Shown here in pieces: positions 39,101 through 54,100 of a stretch of 64,000 nucleotides of DNA. Numbering within the stretch: the first letter of the stretch is position 1; each line of letters begins with the position of its first letter. The notes below the pieces were generated by a model. It had not been told where the DNA came from. It worked only from the letters and a program-made list of their open reading frames with translations, and did no database searches. The translations under genes and the position numbers were made by a program. Source of the DNA: Holothuria scabra (lineage: Eukaryota > Echinodermata > Holothuroidea > Aspidochirotida > Holothuriidae); assembly GCA_037179385.1 (NCBI GenBank), contig CM074190.1, positions 3,796,284-3,860,283 of the forward strand, written 5' to 3'.

Positions 39101-42100
39101 CATTACCTTTCCAAAAATGTATAAGTGCGTAAAGCTATCATGGTTTGAAAGTAATGTAAGTTAAATAAAGTGGTTAGGGTAATAGCGGCGGCAAAAAGTA
39201 GTACAAAATATGTCTTTTACAGTGGCCATTTTGAAAATCCAAAATGGCCGCCATAAAAGCTTTTCTCCAAATTTAAACAATGACTTTCAGTTTTCTTATG
39301 CTATAACCTTTCTAAAATGTATAAATTTGCAAAGCTACTATGATTTAGAACCAAATACAATAGGTTTAGTAAAGTGTTTAAGGTAATTAAGGTCAGAAAC
39401 AGAAGAAGATATGTATTTTACAGTCGCCATTTTGAAAAACCCAAAATGGCCGCCATACAAACATCTGTTCAAATGTAAACATTAATTTTTAGTTTCCTGA
39501 TGCTATAAGCTTTCCAAAAATATATAGGTTTCATAATCTACCATGATTGCCAACGAAACATAATTTTTTGACATAGTGAACCTGACTATAAGCTGGAGAT
39601 GCCAAAGATGCTAAGTTCACACCCCATACCTTGAAGTTTGAGGCATGGGAGTGCCATTGTACACCACCACTCACATCAAATCACTGTGAGGAGTGTGATT
39701 TGTAGCACACCTGGAAAATCTAAAACTCAAGGCCTGACGACCACTGTTTCCTCTAAGAAAATAAAAATTTGGTCAATGCAGTTAGCATGAGAAAATTTGA
39801 CTCAATGAAAATTTCATTTTGTCGAACTGCACACACATGAAATGTGGGAAAAAATCAAATTGTTTTTTTTTTCTTTTTTTCTCACAAACATCATTGTGTC
39901 AAATTGAAAAGCCACTGCATCAAAACTGCTACACAGCAGCTTAGCGTAAACACTGCTTAAACCTTCCTTTCAAAATCATCCTATATCCTCATCTTCCAAA
40001 ACTGGAAACAAATAATGCTTTAGCTTGAAAGACTACACAGTTCCATCTTATCTTTCAGACATCCTTTCACGATGCACTTTTATACTGTGTGTGTGCACTA
40101 ATTCTATCTTTAAGGCTACAAAAATACCAACTGCATGGTTCCCTGGTTTTCACCTTGACAACTAACACTTATGCAAAAGGTTTTCCAAGAGGTTTTAAGA
40201 TATGCAAAACATTGGACTGGGATATGTCTAAATTTGTAAGAAAAGTACAGGAGAATGATCACTGTGTAGCAGCCCTATGCACTTTGGCCTGCACTTTGTT
40301 TTCACTGCAAGATAAATCATTTCATCCAACATCCACTCACTCTAACTAAAAAAAAACACTTAGGAATTCTTTGGACCTAAGTTTTAATACACAGTTTTAA
40401 GGTAGCAATGCTGGGAATTATTATTTGCTAGCTATGAATGAACAAGTTACCACAGGGTTACACCTACTGTACAGTGTTAAAAGATGGTAAACAACATTCA
40501 TCAATGTACTGTAACCCTTGCCATAGAATCAGAAATGTAACTCCCATGTTCCTAATTACTAAAATTATACCATAGTGTACCACATGTGTACTGCACACAA
40601 GTTCAGAACAATGTTAAATTGTTGAACAGTTCTATACACAAGGAAGCTCCAACACAGTTACAGTAGGTTTTAGGCAAAAGATAAAAAAAGGGAAAAAAAA
40701 TCCAGCTTGCGACAACTGTAGAGCCTAAGGCTGAATCCATTGAACCAAAGTGACTTTTGTAAATGGTAAGAAACAAATTACGAAATTAAAATCAAGAAGT
40801 TCATATCTTCTATTTAAAAAGTGAAGTAAATTTTAGAAAGATGACCAACCTGAAGAGATATCGATGCTAATGCAAAGCCTTCAGGCCAAAAGTTATTTAG
40901 AAGTATTGCAGCAACAATGGAACCAAGGATGATAAGTACATCCAGAAATTTGTGGCTCCAATGTAGATGAAGCTGTAAACCAATGATCAAGTGCCCCAAG
41001 GCAAATATCTGCAAGAAGAGACATACTGCACAGTAATGAAATTCTTTCTAACAAATAATATATCTATTTTTTTTTTAAGTTCAAAAGGTCAATCAGAGAT
41101 AGTTTTGAAGGAATATATAAAGAAAGAGAACAGTCTGGTGAAGCATGTAGCTGGTGATGTTAGAAAGTCTCTAGAAGGATTTTCCTGAGGGGAATGGTCA
41201 GTAAAGGTACTGCAGTCAGTAAAGGTACTGCAGTCTTTGTACAATTTAGAGTACCCATAATCCTCAAGTCATCCAATCCAAGTTTTTATAGTACTGTAAT
41301 TTAGATTGAGAAATATCATGACAGATAATTGTGAGAGAGATACTGCAAGGGAAATTTAACATTTTTAAATATTAGGTCATTGCCTACTGCTAAGTTAGTT
41401 TGGTCAAACTGCAACTGCAACTATCTGATCAAGCAAGGGAACAAGGCATTGGACTGAGGTTCACCCAAGGTAATAGCTGGTAATTACAAGGACATAACAA
41501 GAATTGTGGGATACTGTATGGTTTTGGTACAAATCATTGTTGTCAATGGTGTTTAAAGGGCAGGAGCAGTCATCCCAAATTGAAAATGTGTAGTAGACTG
41601 TCCAGTTTCATGATATGCTATTGGGAGTCATGTGGCAATGTTTTTTCTCTTCAAATGTGAAATTTACCAAAAATAACTGCTTGGTTTACAGTACTGTACC
41701 TTGAATATGCAATAGTAAAGTCATAAAATGTAATGAAAGATACTTTGAAGAGAAATGAGATGAAAATTGCACTGTTTAGCTGTTCCTTCAAAATAAGTTT
41801 GGGATGCTGGTTCTTTACCTTTAAAGGCCCAGTTCTCTCACCCCAAACATTACTAATTCTCCTATCCTTCTTAATGAAGCCCCTCCCAAAATTGTCTGAA
41901 ATTCATCCTCATCCAGACACAATCTCAGTTTATTGCTTCCGGGTGAGTATCGTAAAATCAATTTATATAATCAAAACGCTCTCAGTACCGTTCATGCTGT
42001 GTAATATAAACTTTGGCACTCTGCATTGTTTGAATTAGCTGTCAATCAAAGAGCTGAGCCAATTGAGAATTTCGGTACCCGGGTACCACAATTGTAGTTT

Positions 42101-45100
42101 GGGGTGAGAGGTTTGGCCCTTTACACATTTAACTGTAGCAAAAAACATGCACACAGCATTTTGTCATAATCCTTTGCATAGCTACAGTATTTGGAAAAGG
42201 GTAAATACATCTTTGAAACTCGCTGACATGAAGAAATCAAGGAGTGGAGAGGAGGGGGGAGGGCACCTGCAAATTCACTACAAAATAATAGGCATGGGTT
42301 GTGCAAATGAACTGAGCCTGCACTTATTATATTTTACAATATAGGTTTTCTTTTCATTTAAAAGATCCAATATTCAACAAACATACAGTACCATACCGTA
42401 GTGCAATACTGTACATGTACATGTATGAATTGTGACAATGCACACATACAGTGGTACCTTCATACTCAGTGGTGCAAAGGTCTGTTCCAGAGTCCATGTT
42501 TAAAGGAATTTGATAACCAGTCTAACTATACAGTTATTACCAATTAAAAAAACTACACTGACAACATGTCCATAAAAGATAAGAAGAGCTTCAAACAAAG
42601 TTATGCAATATCCAGCTGTTTACTCTCACAAACTTACATAAGTTGTGCCTTAAGTATACAGCACATTACCATATTGTACCTTGTATACATGTATACACTT
42701 GTTGCAGGCTTTAGCCTGTACTGTACCCCCTACAGTAACATATCCTCCTTCAACCTCAATTTTAAAAGTAAATATTTACTCACAAATTGCAACCTCTGCA
42801 TTATAAACAAATCTTTTTTGAATGCTGCACATAAGTTAAAAAACCTTAAAATGTACACTAATTCAAAGTGTACATTACCTGTACTCTATCATTAAATGCT
42901 AGCAGGGTACAGTAACTTCCTACTGAGGGTTTGCAGTATTGTTACAATTCATTTCAAAAGTTAACTACTATACAGTAGCAAATAGCAACAAAATCCAGGG
43001 TTAGCACCAGCTCAAAAATTTCAGGGGGGAATTCTCCCCTTGGTCTATTTTTGAGGGGGATTTGAGAATCTTAATACCCCACCCCTCCCCCACCTGTTGC
43101 TACATACTGCATGTACAATTCCAGTTAGCCAGTTTTACCTTTTGACCATTTACTAGTAATCGTCACAACCAAATCTTGTTTATTAACACTGATTCCTCAA
43201 AAAGGAAAGCTCAAGTTTTCTGCATATCGACTGTATTTTGCAGCTGAACTTGAAAATATTGTACATTGGGCAGACTCAAGACATCAAGTGAACTTTTCTC
43301 AAATAAGCCTGGACTATATGCTGTACTTGGCGTCCCAAGCCTAGAGTTTGTATCCACTATCAGTATCACCACATAGGACTAGCCCAATCCTTTATAAGTT
43401 ACTGCTAAAAATTTACACAATCTTCAAGTTATTCAACTCTTTTTTTAAGGTTGATTATATAAGGTTTCGCCAGTTTAACATGCATCTAAAATTTTGACAT
43501 TGTGGTCCAAAAAGTTCAAGCCTACCATCATCCAAGTCCTTTCAAGAAATTACAATGCCACACTGGTACACACTAAATGTGTAAGGCTGCAGTCTTAGAA
43601 GCAAACCACATTGTGAAATTTACTGTGTCCAAAGTTATGAAGTTGGTATTTATTTCTCAAAACATGTGTGAGGCATGTGTAAAATACTTTAACTTAGCCC
43701 TTACCAACATTTTCAAAAATCTTACTTCGCTACTTTTGACATACAATACTTTTTTCTTTAGAGCTGCTGGCACCAGCTCACATGCCATCCTAACGTATTG
43801 TCTACAGTATATGAATATATTGAAAGCCTAGCCTGTAACGTTAAAAGTCACCTTGTAAGCTGCCACATGCAAATTTTACAGAGAGGTTATGTTGTACCAC
43901 AAGTGTGAACCTCTCTCAGCACAACATAACAACTGTTTAAACTAACTAGTCAGTGCATACAAGAAGTGTTCATGGTATTTACATACGGAACATACATCCA
44001 TTAATGAGTGCATTACTGCACTGACTTAGTGTGTGCAATTGGTGAACTTGACTATACTACTTCAAGGAAGAAAGTACACGTATCTTGCAGGATGGGTCTA
44101 CAAAAAAACTCTGTGCAGGAATTCCCCCTGTGCAAGTTTTCTTTGTGCGGGAACTGAAACCTTTCTGCGGGAATCCCACAATCCTGCTGCTAATGCAAAC
44201 GGTGACGAAATCGTTCATAGTCCTAAACAAAGTCTGCTTGGAATTGTTACTCCTGACAGCATCTATACTTTACTGTATGGTTAACATTCAAAGTTTGGCT
44301 GCAACTCTTGCTGTCCCTTACCAAATTCCCAAACCCCAACTTCACTGTACAGTGTATACACATAACATTAAGCATTCTTATTGCATAATTTATTGTATAC
44401 CTAAGGCTTACTCTACGCAAAAAACAAGCTGACAAAAATACTGTATCGGAATCAGACCATGTGATGTATGCGATGCTGCTCATCATGTTTTTAATACTGT
44501 ATGTCTAATCTTTACCATGCTCCTCAATGACCAGAGTCATTTCAAGACAAACATATTCCCAGTCTGACGCCATTCTGAGTAATTTGGGATGAGATGGCAC
44601 TTTTTATTTGCTTTAAGTCCTGCAAATGGTGATTGTGACTAAGAAAACGAGGCCTCCATGATGAAATTCAAGACTTTTGTACCCCTAATGAAAAGAGCTG
44701 AGTTTGAAAAATTTAAATTGATGAAGTTCGTGTTTGAGCAGAGGAACACAGAGTAAATCTCCTCCAACTCTCTCAAAATGAAATTTTCAGTCTCCTTAAA
44801 GGTGGAAGTGTTTGTCGCGGCCAAACAATTGCCTGCTCAGAACTACGATAATGACAAACATTAAAGATTCATACATTCCTAATGGCTTGGCAGTTATTTA
44901 TTGCCACGGAGTGTTATCATGTTCAGTAGCTGTCCAAAACCTCTAAATGCAATCCACATCACAGGCAACTCCTTGAATGAGACACAGAAGAACATGAGAA
45001 AAATATTTTGACAGCTTACAGAAAGTTAATAATCTGTCATAAAGTCTCTCCCATGGGGGCTCTCTGCCTTCTACTCTTTAATGTACAGAGAAGAGTCTTT

Positions 45101-48100
45101 TATGAGAAAGAGTAACAGAGTGTATGCACTTGCCAAGCAGAATTAAAGAGGCACCTAAAGTAAGTTAAGGAATATAAGACTGCACAGTATGATCATACAT
45201 TTTCTGCATGTCTACATCTTGTGAAATGTCAGGTATTCTGCACATCTTACAAACTTCAAAGTACTGTAAGACGTCTGATGCAAATCGAAGAAAAGAATTT
45301 TGATACTCCCCTAACACAAATGTAGTTAGGATTAAGAGTGTCAGCCTTTAAACAATGACTTGTTCTGGCGTTAGACTGGTTTGTACAGTAGCATACTGTA
45401 CCACTTCCTTTTGTGGAAGTGGTGTTTCAGTATTAAATCAAATTTTAAACAAACAGCTTCCATGTCTATTTACCATTCAAAGAAAGTTAAGCAGTTCCTG
45501 CTCAAAAGGGGTGTGTCTCTGTTTTATGTACTGTAAGGACCTACTAAGTTATAACAACTTGGCAGAATGACAAGAATTAAAAAGATAAAAAGTATTGCAT
45601 AACCACGAACACATCTAACCAACCAGAATGAGGCTACTGTTTAAAGGCAAGAGCAGTTGTCTTTAAATTTGAGATTGACAGTTTAGTCAATTTAATTTCA
45701 TAAGTAATACTTCACTTTGCATCAAGGCCAAAAAAATAGGTCTCTCCTAGAAAATTTCACAGAGATTCTGCCAAAAACTCCCATAAGAGGAGGATTCATT
45801 ATTGAAAAACAGTAAGTCGTGGGTTTAAGGGGGAGCTTACACCAAGTTTCCTATAAGGTGCAATAATCTCAAGGGATTTTTTTAAGGTTTTCAATGTCAA
45901 TTCCAACATTGTTGCAAAGGTGTCCTCTTCTGATAACTAACAAATCAAGATATTAATGTCAATTTTTTTATTTTATGGAAATAAAGAGGAGGGGATTTTA
46001 TCCTCCTTCTGGAAGATTAGGGGACGCGGGACAAATCCCCCTTTACCTCCCTCGATGGATTAGAACATTAGTGCATACTACGGTATATATTATCAAATGA
46101 TAGCCTTCAAGGTGATTCTCAGTATTTGTATAAAACTGAATTTGACAGTTTTCTGAGAAAAAAAATGTGATTAAAATTTGACCTGAATGATTCATACAGT
46201 ATAGCAACGTTGTCAGGTAGACTTGTAACTGCAATTTTGGGGGATGAAAGCATATTCCCTTTAGTGACTGTTTGCTCAAACAGTCCTTTCTGACATCCAT
46301 AAAGTCCATAAAGTGACACAGTACTTTGAAAATCTGCTTATACTGATGCTACCATTAAAATAGATCAATTGGCAAATGTGTGGTGCATGAGTTTTGGGTA
46401 TGGGATTGTTTTGTACAATAGATGGAGGTATGGAATAATTGTCAATATCCCACTAAGCATGACAAGTTTCTCACAATTTATACAAGATTTCATGTACAAA
46501 CCCAACTAACTTTCCTTTCAAGTGACCACAGTTCCAGTTTCCCTCCCAAATCATGAGTTTCGCTCTAAATATAGGCAGCTTCTGAGATTCAAGATTTTGC
46601 CTTCCCATTAAATGTTTGTTTCCAGAGAGCAACATTCGGGCACTGTGCAGTATAAAGCTAATGTACTTCACTTGGACACCACCATAAACAAGGGTAAGTA
46701 TGAATCTGGTTTATGAACAATGACATATTGAATTATGATGGTGCTAAATGGAAAATATTTCCCTCATTGAAATAAAGGGATCAACTTGAATATAGTACTT
46801 AAAGTATTTGAACAACTCTGTGTTTGAAGAGGGTGGAGGTATTGAAAGTTGGAATACAGATGAAAAAGCATCAAAATGAGATAAAATGACACATGGCACA
46901 TCTATCGGCAACTTTCAAAACAGTTCAAAGTAAAATTAAACTTACAAATATTTATGTCTGGTACTTAAGTCAAAAATACAATAATAAACAAATATTGAGA
47001 AGGTAATGTACACTTCATTACTGTATCTGATTCAACTATTGCTTTTATTGTCATGTGTGATTTTTTTTTTCAATTACAAGTAATTTATGCAAGAAAAGAC
47101 AGTATGTTGACAAACTTACCACAAGTAACCCAGTATAGATTACACAGATAACTGTTAAAGCATAGAAGAGGGCAAACCAGTTGAAGTAATTATGAGTTTT
47201 CAAAGCTATAAATCTGTGGGTACAAGAACAACAGAATGTTTAATGTACAGTACATATTGTGTGAAGTCAGGACTTCAAACTAGGGTAGACCACTTCCTCA
47301 GAAGGGAACTGTAGTAAAAAAGCATTCCATAGTTCTTTACTACATAGCTCATATGGAAGCAACTTAAATGTACAGTACTGTACTGTGCTGTACCTGCAGA
47401 TGGCTGGCACTTGAATAACTGGAAGTCATTTAACTATTTGGCATTTTTCAATACTGTACTTTCATGAAGAGTACAACATTAACTTGTAAGCAAAATTGCC
47501 GCAGAAGTATATGTGCAATGTACAGTATACATGTGCAGTTTTAAGGACAGCTGGAGAAAAGTGGGGGTAGGGGGTGCAGAAGGGTGTTGAAGGGTGTTGA
47601 AAGTGTTTCACTTCCCATGCCTCTGCAGTAATGTATGGTAAGACCTTAGCAGGTTGTTCAACTGAAACGTTTTGTCAAATAAAAGAAATATATGTTAAGT
47701 ATATACAGTAAAACAAAGTAATTACAGTAATTGGGTTAGGCCTTCAGGACCCTTATTACACAAAAGGCATAGTAATGTAGTACTGTGCAACTAGCAGGAG
47801 AAGGCCCTGCAAAGGAAATGAAGGCCTATATGCAATGACACTTTGCTGTAATAGATATCACTCGGCCAATTTTACTTGATGTCTTTCACACCAACTGATC
47901 TTAAAACACTTTGTGGTTTTAACAGCAAGGAACTTATTTGATTGGGTAAAAGGTTCAATTTATAAAGCTACCAAAAATAAGAAGTAAAACAGCATGAGCT
48001 TCTTTACATGTAGTTATGATTGGACTGAATAAAATGGCTTCTAGAGGGGCCATACCCTGGTGACAGAAAAAGAAAGACAATCCTACGTTCTGTACAATAG

Positions 48101-51100
48101 CAGAGCACCACCATGAATTAGCAAACTGTACTGTAAGTACTGTACTTCTCGTCACTGCTTTTTAACTTGTCCTGGTGAAAACAGTTTGTACTCATAAAAG
48201 TTCTTCATGGTTATACATTGGGCTGATGACTCCTAGTGATGAGCAAATGATATGTACATACATGTACCAACTTAAGAAACACTGCGCTTGTACTGATGGA
48301 AATGTAGAGTACTCACACAACAGTCTGTTTAATGTGCTTTATGAGTTCTTCTCTAAACATTAAAGGCATATTTTCATCATCCCAAACAGCTCCAATTCTC
48401 CCAACCTACTTACTTCTAGCCCCTCCCACATTTATCTAAAACTCATCTTTATCCAGACACAATCCTAGTTTATTGCTTCATGGCTTGTCCCAGTGGCCAT
48501 ACAAGTCCATAATGTGTAATCAAGACACTCTCAGTGCCCATGCTGTGTAATTTAGCTATGATGCATTGTTTGAATGTGATGCCAATCAAAGAGCTGTACC
48601 AATCGAGAGTTTTGATATATGTATACTGAAACAGTAGTTTAGGGTGATGAATGACTGCCTTTAAATTTCAATCTCAGACAAGAGTCCAAAGATATGTATT
48701 GATTTTTCCTTTGAAACAAATTTATACCAGATGTGCTGTACAGTTTACATGGTGTGTCCATGCACTGTCTAAAATGAATGTTACACTGTTCATAGTACTG
48801 TAGAGTGGTCATTTAATTGATTATGTGGACACACAACTACAGACTGCATAAAGATGAAACTCACACAATATATCTGAAATTGGAAGCTACAGTAGAGGGG
48901 AGAGTACAACAATTGTAAAGAATAATGGGCTTGAAATCTCTGGAACTTCTCCTAGCCCATAGGGCACTTGAAACTTGTCCATTGGCCCACGGGCCACATT
49001 TGCACTACCTCCAGAAGGTACAAAGTTAAGGAAGTAGCTGTACAGCATGTAGCTCTTGGCTTTCCATAACTGCTGTATGGTCCATACATGTGTAGTTCTT
49101 GGCTTTCCATAACTACTGTATGGTCCATACTGTACATGTGTGGCTTCAGGTACAGTAGTCCCCTGCTAACAGTAAAACATGTAATGTACAGTCAAGCCCT
49201 GCTTAACAGGCAAGAGCAATAACCCCAGTCTTATTTACAATACATTGTAGCTTATTTTCAGTAAATTCTTATTTCTGTACCTTTCTCCATTGATCCAAGG
49301 TAAAACAATGAGTTACACCCCATAAATTTCACAATTGAGAGAAAATATAATTGTGGTGCAGTATGATTCTGATGAGCAATTCACTACTACAAGACTATTA
49401 TAATTTGGTGGCATTTCTATTTCCCTTAAAAGTGCACATTTTATTCAATCTGCATCTCAAATTTGCTCAAGGATATAATACAGTAGTACTATAATATTGA
49501 TGTGGGATCTGCTCATCACCAAAAAATACTGTACTGTATGGGTGGTCAGCTCAGGATATGTAATATATACTGTAAGTACTGTACCTGTTAAAATCATATG
49601 CGTCATTTTCTGCTATAATCCAATAATATAACCAAGCTGTTGAACATATGAAAGAGAGAGTAGCTACACCAGCAAATATTTTTTCAGGCTGTAATGAAAA
49701 AAAAAAAGAATTTTGTGCTTGTGACAAATAAATGTGATACAAAACAAGTCAACAAATTTGAAGAATTTTGCAGATTATTAAACCAGCCTTATCTTTCATT
49801 CCTAAATTCAAGTTTCAAACAAGAAAACAAATTTTAACAAACCTTTAATTGAATTTATAAACACTTTCCAATGTTTTTCCACAACATCACAAGTGGGTGT
49901 GTATAAGGTTTCGATCTACTGGAATGATAAAATTATGCTTGCTTCCCCAAAACTCCTTGGTATGGGAATCTATCCAACCTTGATACCCCCTTGTTTATAT
50001 TATAAAACCAACTTTACACCTGCATTAAGTACTAAGTCCTTTGGCAAATCTGTAACATGGAGAGAGAGAGAAAGCCATGAAGAGCAACTCCTCATGCCTT
50101 TACTTTCCAGTAAAAACTAGTAATGGATTATTTTACTTGCAACTGCCAAGAGTACTTAAAGTACTCGAAACTTGTTTTACAAGTACGTTGGTGGCAAGAG
50201 TAAGGTAGCACCCTCTCTCTTCATTCCATTAGGATATGGACTAGCCAAAGGATTATGATTTCATAAAGCAGAATTACATGCAGGGGAGTAATTGTAACAT
50301 TGGAAATTAATATGTTTAAATATTAACATAACCATTTCCAGCTAAAAACAAAGTCATCTTGGTCTTTCCAGGCAGTTGGCCAAGAAACTACAGGTAAAAT
50401 ATACTTGCTAGACTAATATGTTTATTACAATTTTCGCATACAAAAAAGTATACAGGTGCTGCAAATTGTACCATACTGAATGAACATTGCAGCACAGTTC
50501 TTCTTTGAGAACAGTTCACAGATATTGTATATGATGCTGCAACAGTAATTTGCATCAATTTGAAAATGAGGAAAGATGCTGTCTCCATGTACATTATCCT
50601 TTAAAAAATTAATAAGATCTGACTGAAGCACCATTCCCTTTTCACTGTATGTACGGCACAGTATACTGTGGGCATGCTGAAATCCTGGTGCCATAGTTCT
50701 GTGACCTTTAAACAAATCCCTAGAGAATGTGCCACTACCAACCTAAGTGAATTACTACTATGGCACTTGAACAAGTTCATGTTACTGCAGGCTAATCTAC
50801 AATGGTAATGAATTAAAATAGGCAGGAGGAAAGGCCAAAGGTACATCTATAACACTAGTTTAAGGAAAGCCTCTGAATGATAATGTACAGTAGGCCTAAA
50901 CTTGAGACAAACTACTGATGCTGCAAGCCTTTCAATTAATCCAGTGCACATATCATACTGTACATCTATAGGATTGGTTGAGTATCAACTTCATGCCTTT
51001 CAACTGTGAACAAGAATGGATCCCCAGCGGTGTATTACTAGTTGTATTTGTGGCACTACATTTACATCGCACCCAATATGCATTCACTTTGTACACAATA

Positions 51101-54100
51101 CCTAAAAGTGAATTCTGAAACATTACAGTACAGTACTGTATATACTGTACATACTGTAGAGTATTAGACTGGGGCCAAACTTAAGATACACTACTCCCAT
51201 CTTACTGGTGTGGGTATTCACAAGCGACTATATAGTCGCTGTATATACTTACCCCCATGGCTGGAAAAAACCAGCAATTTGGGAATGTCATTGCAGGGAA
51301 ATTTTGGTATTTGGAGGGAAATTTGACTACTTTTGCATGTAAACATGTGAAGTCTTTGGGAAATTTTGATTTGCTTGCTGGGAAATTTGATTTGCTTGCA
51401 GGGAAATTTACATTTTTTCCAGCCCTGCTTACCCCTTGCTACATCTTATTTGAATCAGGCTAAAGTGCCTCAAACCTGAGGTGGCCCGGCTTGACGGTTA
51501 TTTCAAGATGGGGAACATAGGGGTGGCAGTGCTAGTCCTATCCCTTGCAGCAAACAAAGCATGAATAATGCAGATGAGATGTAGCAAGAGTTAAAGTAAA
51601 GTATTTTGAAGAAATAGCTAAATTACACAATTTTCACAAAATAAGAATCTTATTTTATAACTTTACTATTGCACGTTCAAGGTAAACCAAGTAGTTTTTT
51701 CTGGTAAATTTCACATTTGAAGAGAAAAAATGTTGTCTCATGACTCTTAACAGCCAATCATGAAACTGGACTGTCTACTACACTACTACTGTACTTCAAT
51801 ATGGGATGACTGCTCCTGCCCTTTAAGTATATATCTGCAAAGTGAATATAATGCACATACAGCAAATCTGAGATTAAATACTGTACAGTAGTGTGTGCAT
51901 AGGTCTAGGGGGACTGTAGGGTATGACTTATAATATAATAACCTTTCAGTTGTTTATAGCTGTTACATTATAGGTAGCTCAAAAAGAATACTGTAGGTCT
52001 AAAGTCCCTCATTGGAAGATGCAATATACAGGAGCCTACGTATGTCTTCCTGTACTTCTTCAAGTTTTGGTGGTTTCTGGAGATGCGGATGTCTATGCAA
52101 ATTGAATGTGAGTCAAAGAGAGCTGCATGCTGTTTGCATTTAATTCATTTTTTGTTTGGCCCTCTACACAGTAATTATCTCATAGAATCAGGTACACTTG
52201 CTCAAAGCACATAGTGACTGACTGTACAGTATTTATGAAGAAAATTTATATCTGTGATAACGATGAATTTCAGATGTCCTCCAATTACAGTAAGCTGGAC
52301 CTGTAGCAAATACTGACATTTGGATAAAATGCAGGACATCTTGGACTTCTCAGTTACATACACTGTACATGTCACAAATTTGCAATTTATTGATGTTATT
52401 CATGATACAATACGAGGGTGAAATACTACAGAATTACAGTACTGCACAGTACTGTAGAACAGAAAATTTCCTGTTTAATGGATGTTGATAGGAAGTGCTG
52501 GTATTTTGTGGATTTTTTATTCTTTTTACATCAGATATGAAATTGAGTAATAAAAATGTCTGTTTTCACCAGAAAGCAGTGCTATAAATGGCATGCCATA
52601 ATATTGTATTTTGTAGAGGTTTAAAATGTCCATTTTTGTTTTGGAGTAGTAAACAGTACCGTAAAATAAGTACTGTGCACAAGACAGGGCAACAAGTTCA
52701 ACTTCCTACCCTCCACACAATAAAAAATGAAAAAAAAAAACAAAAACAAAAAAACAACAAAAAATGAATTTAATCCAGACTGGGCTACAGTATGATTAGC
52801 ATAACTTGGTACAATCCAACGACCCAGTCTCTGAATCCATCAACCAAGTTCCCCACCACCTTTGACAACTATCAGAGTAAAGGCATGAAAGTTTATTTCT
52901 GTAATTTCATCCACCTGATTTCCCTCACGACACTGTTTGCATTATGAGATGCTAACCACAGGGGAGTACCTCTAATTGCTGGAAGTCTTACTCATAATAC
53001 CCTAAAATCTTAGCAGGAATTAAACAATCTGGGAAAAAGAGGAAAATTTAAACTAACAGTTCTCTGTCAGGATTTTATGAAGAATATTACTCATGAGTCT
53101 CAAGAGAAGATGGCAGACAAGCTTTATGATTCATCAGCAGTCAATTTCCATATAGGCCTAGATGACACACTAGTCAATGAACAAAGTGGCAGTATTTGAG
53201 ATAGAGAACCTACAATAACACATCTGCAGTATTTCTGCCAAGGGGTGGGGGGAAGGAGGGAAGGGGTGAATTTTTTTCCCTTTCTAGAAGGAGGTTAACC
53301 TCCTCTCCCCCCACCCTTTTATTTCCTTAAAAATAAAAAAAATATCTTCATTTCTCACTTTAAGTCTTAAAGAAGAGGACACCTTGGCAGCAATGATTGA
53401 ACTTAAATACAAGTTTAGCCTTTAAAACACTTCAGATTGCACTGTACTGTTAACCACAGGGGCCTTGAAGCAAGCTTCTTCCCCCTGAACCCACCATCAA
53501 CTTTGGCCACAGGCACCATTAATTTGAATTTGGGGTTTGGCAGTGCTCCCATTCACTTTTTTTCATGTTTTCAGCTGAATACAGGGATCTATCAGCAACT
53601 TTAAAGGGTAGTTGGGGATCCAATACTGCCAAACCCCAAGTCCAAATTGATGGTACCACTAGCAAAAGTTGGACGGGTCTATTCAAGAGGGCAAAAGCTT
53701 GCTTCGAGGTCCCTTTAGAGCAACCTGAAGGGTTTTAAACAAGACACCAAGATATAGTAATGAAATCTTTTATTTTTATGGAAATGAAAAAGGGTCCTGG
53801 GAAATTTTCCCTCCTTCTGGAGGGAGGGACAAAGCTCCATTATCTCCCCCTCACCTTGACAGAAACACTACCAGTGTTTGTGTTGTACAGCAAATGTGAA
53901 GCTTTCAGAGCTATGTCTTTTTAATCTCAAATTTTAAAGTCAATGATAGAATTATTATTGGTACTGTACAATTTTTAACACTAGAGATGTGTTGGGTGAT
54001 CAAAAATTATCATTATATGGGGATAATTGTGTGTGACTATGGTAAATTGAGAAGGGAAACCTTGCCAAAATTTCTTGTGAAAAAACATGTGACATACTGT

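Noticed and set aside
42447..42525. Tigger/pogo transposon end
   Set aside because: One end resembles the family, but no partner end or target TA duplication was found, so it is mentioned only in passing.
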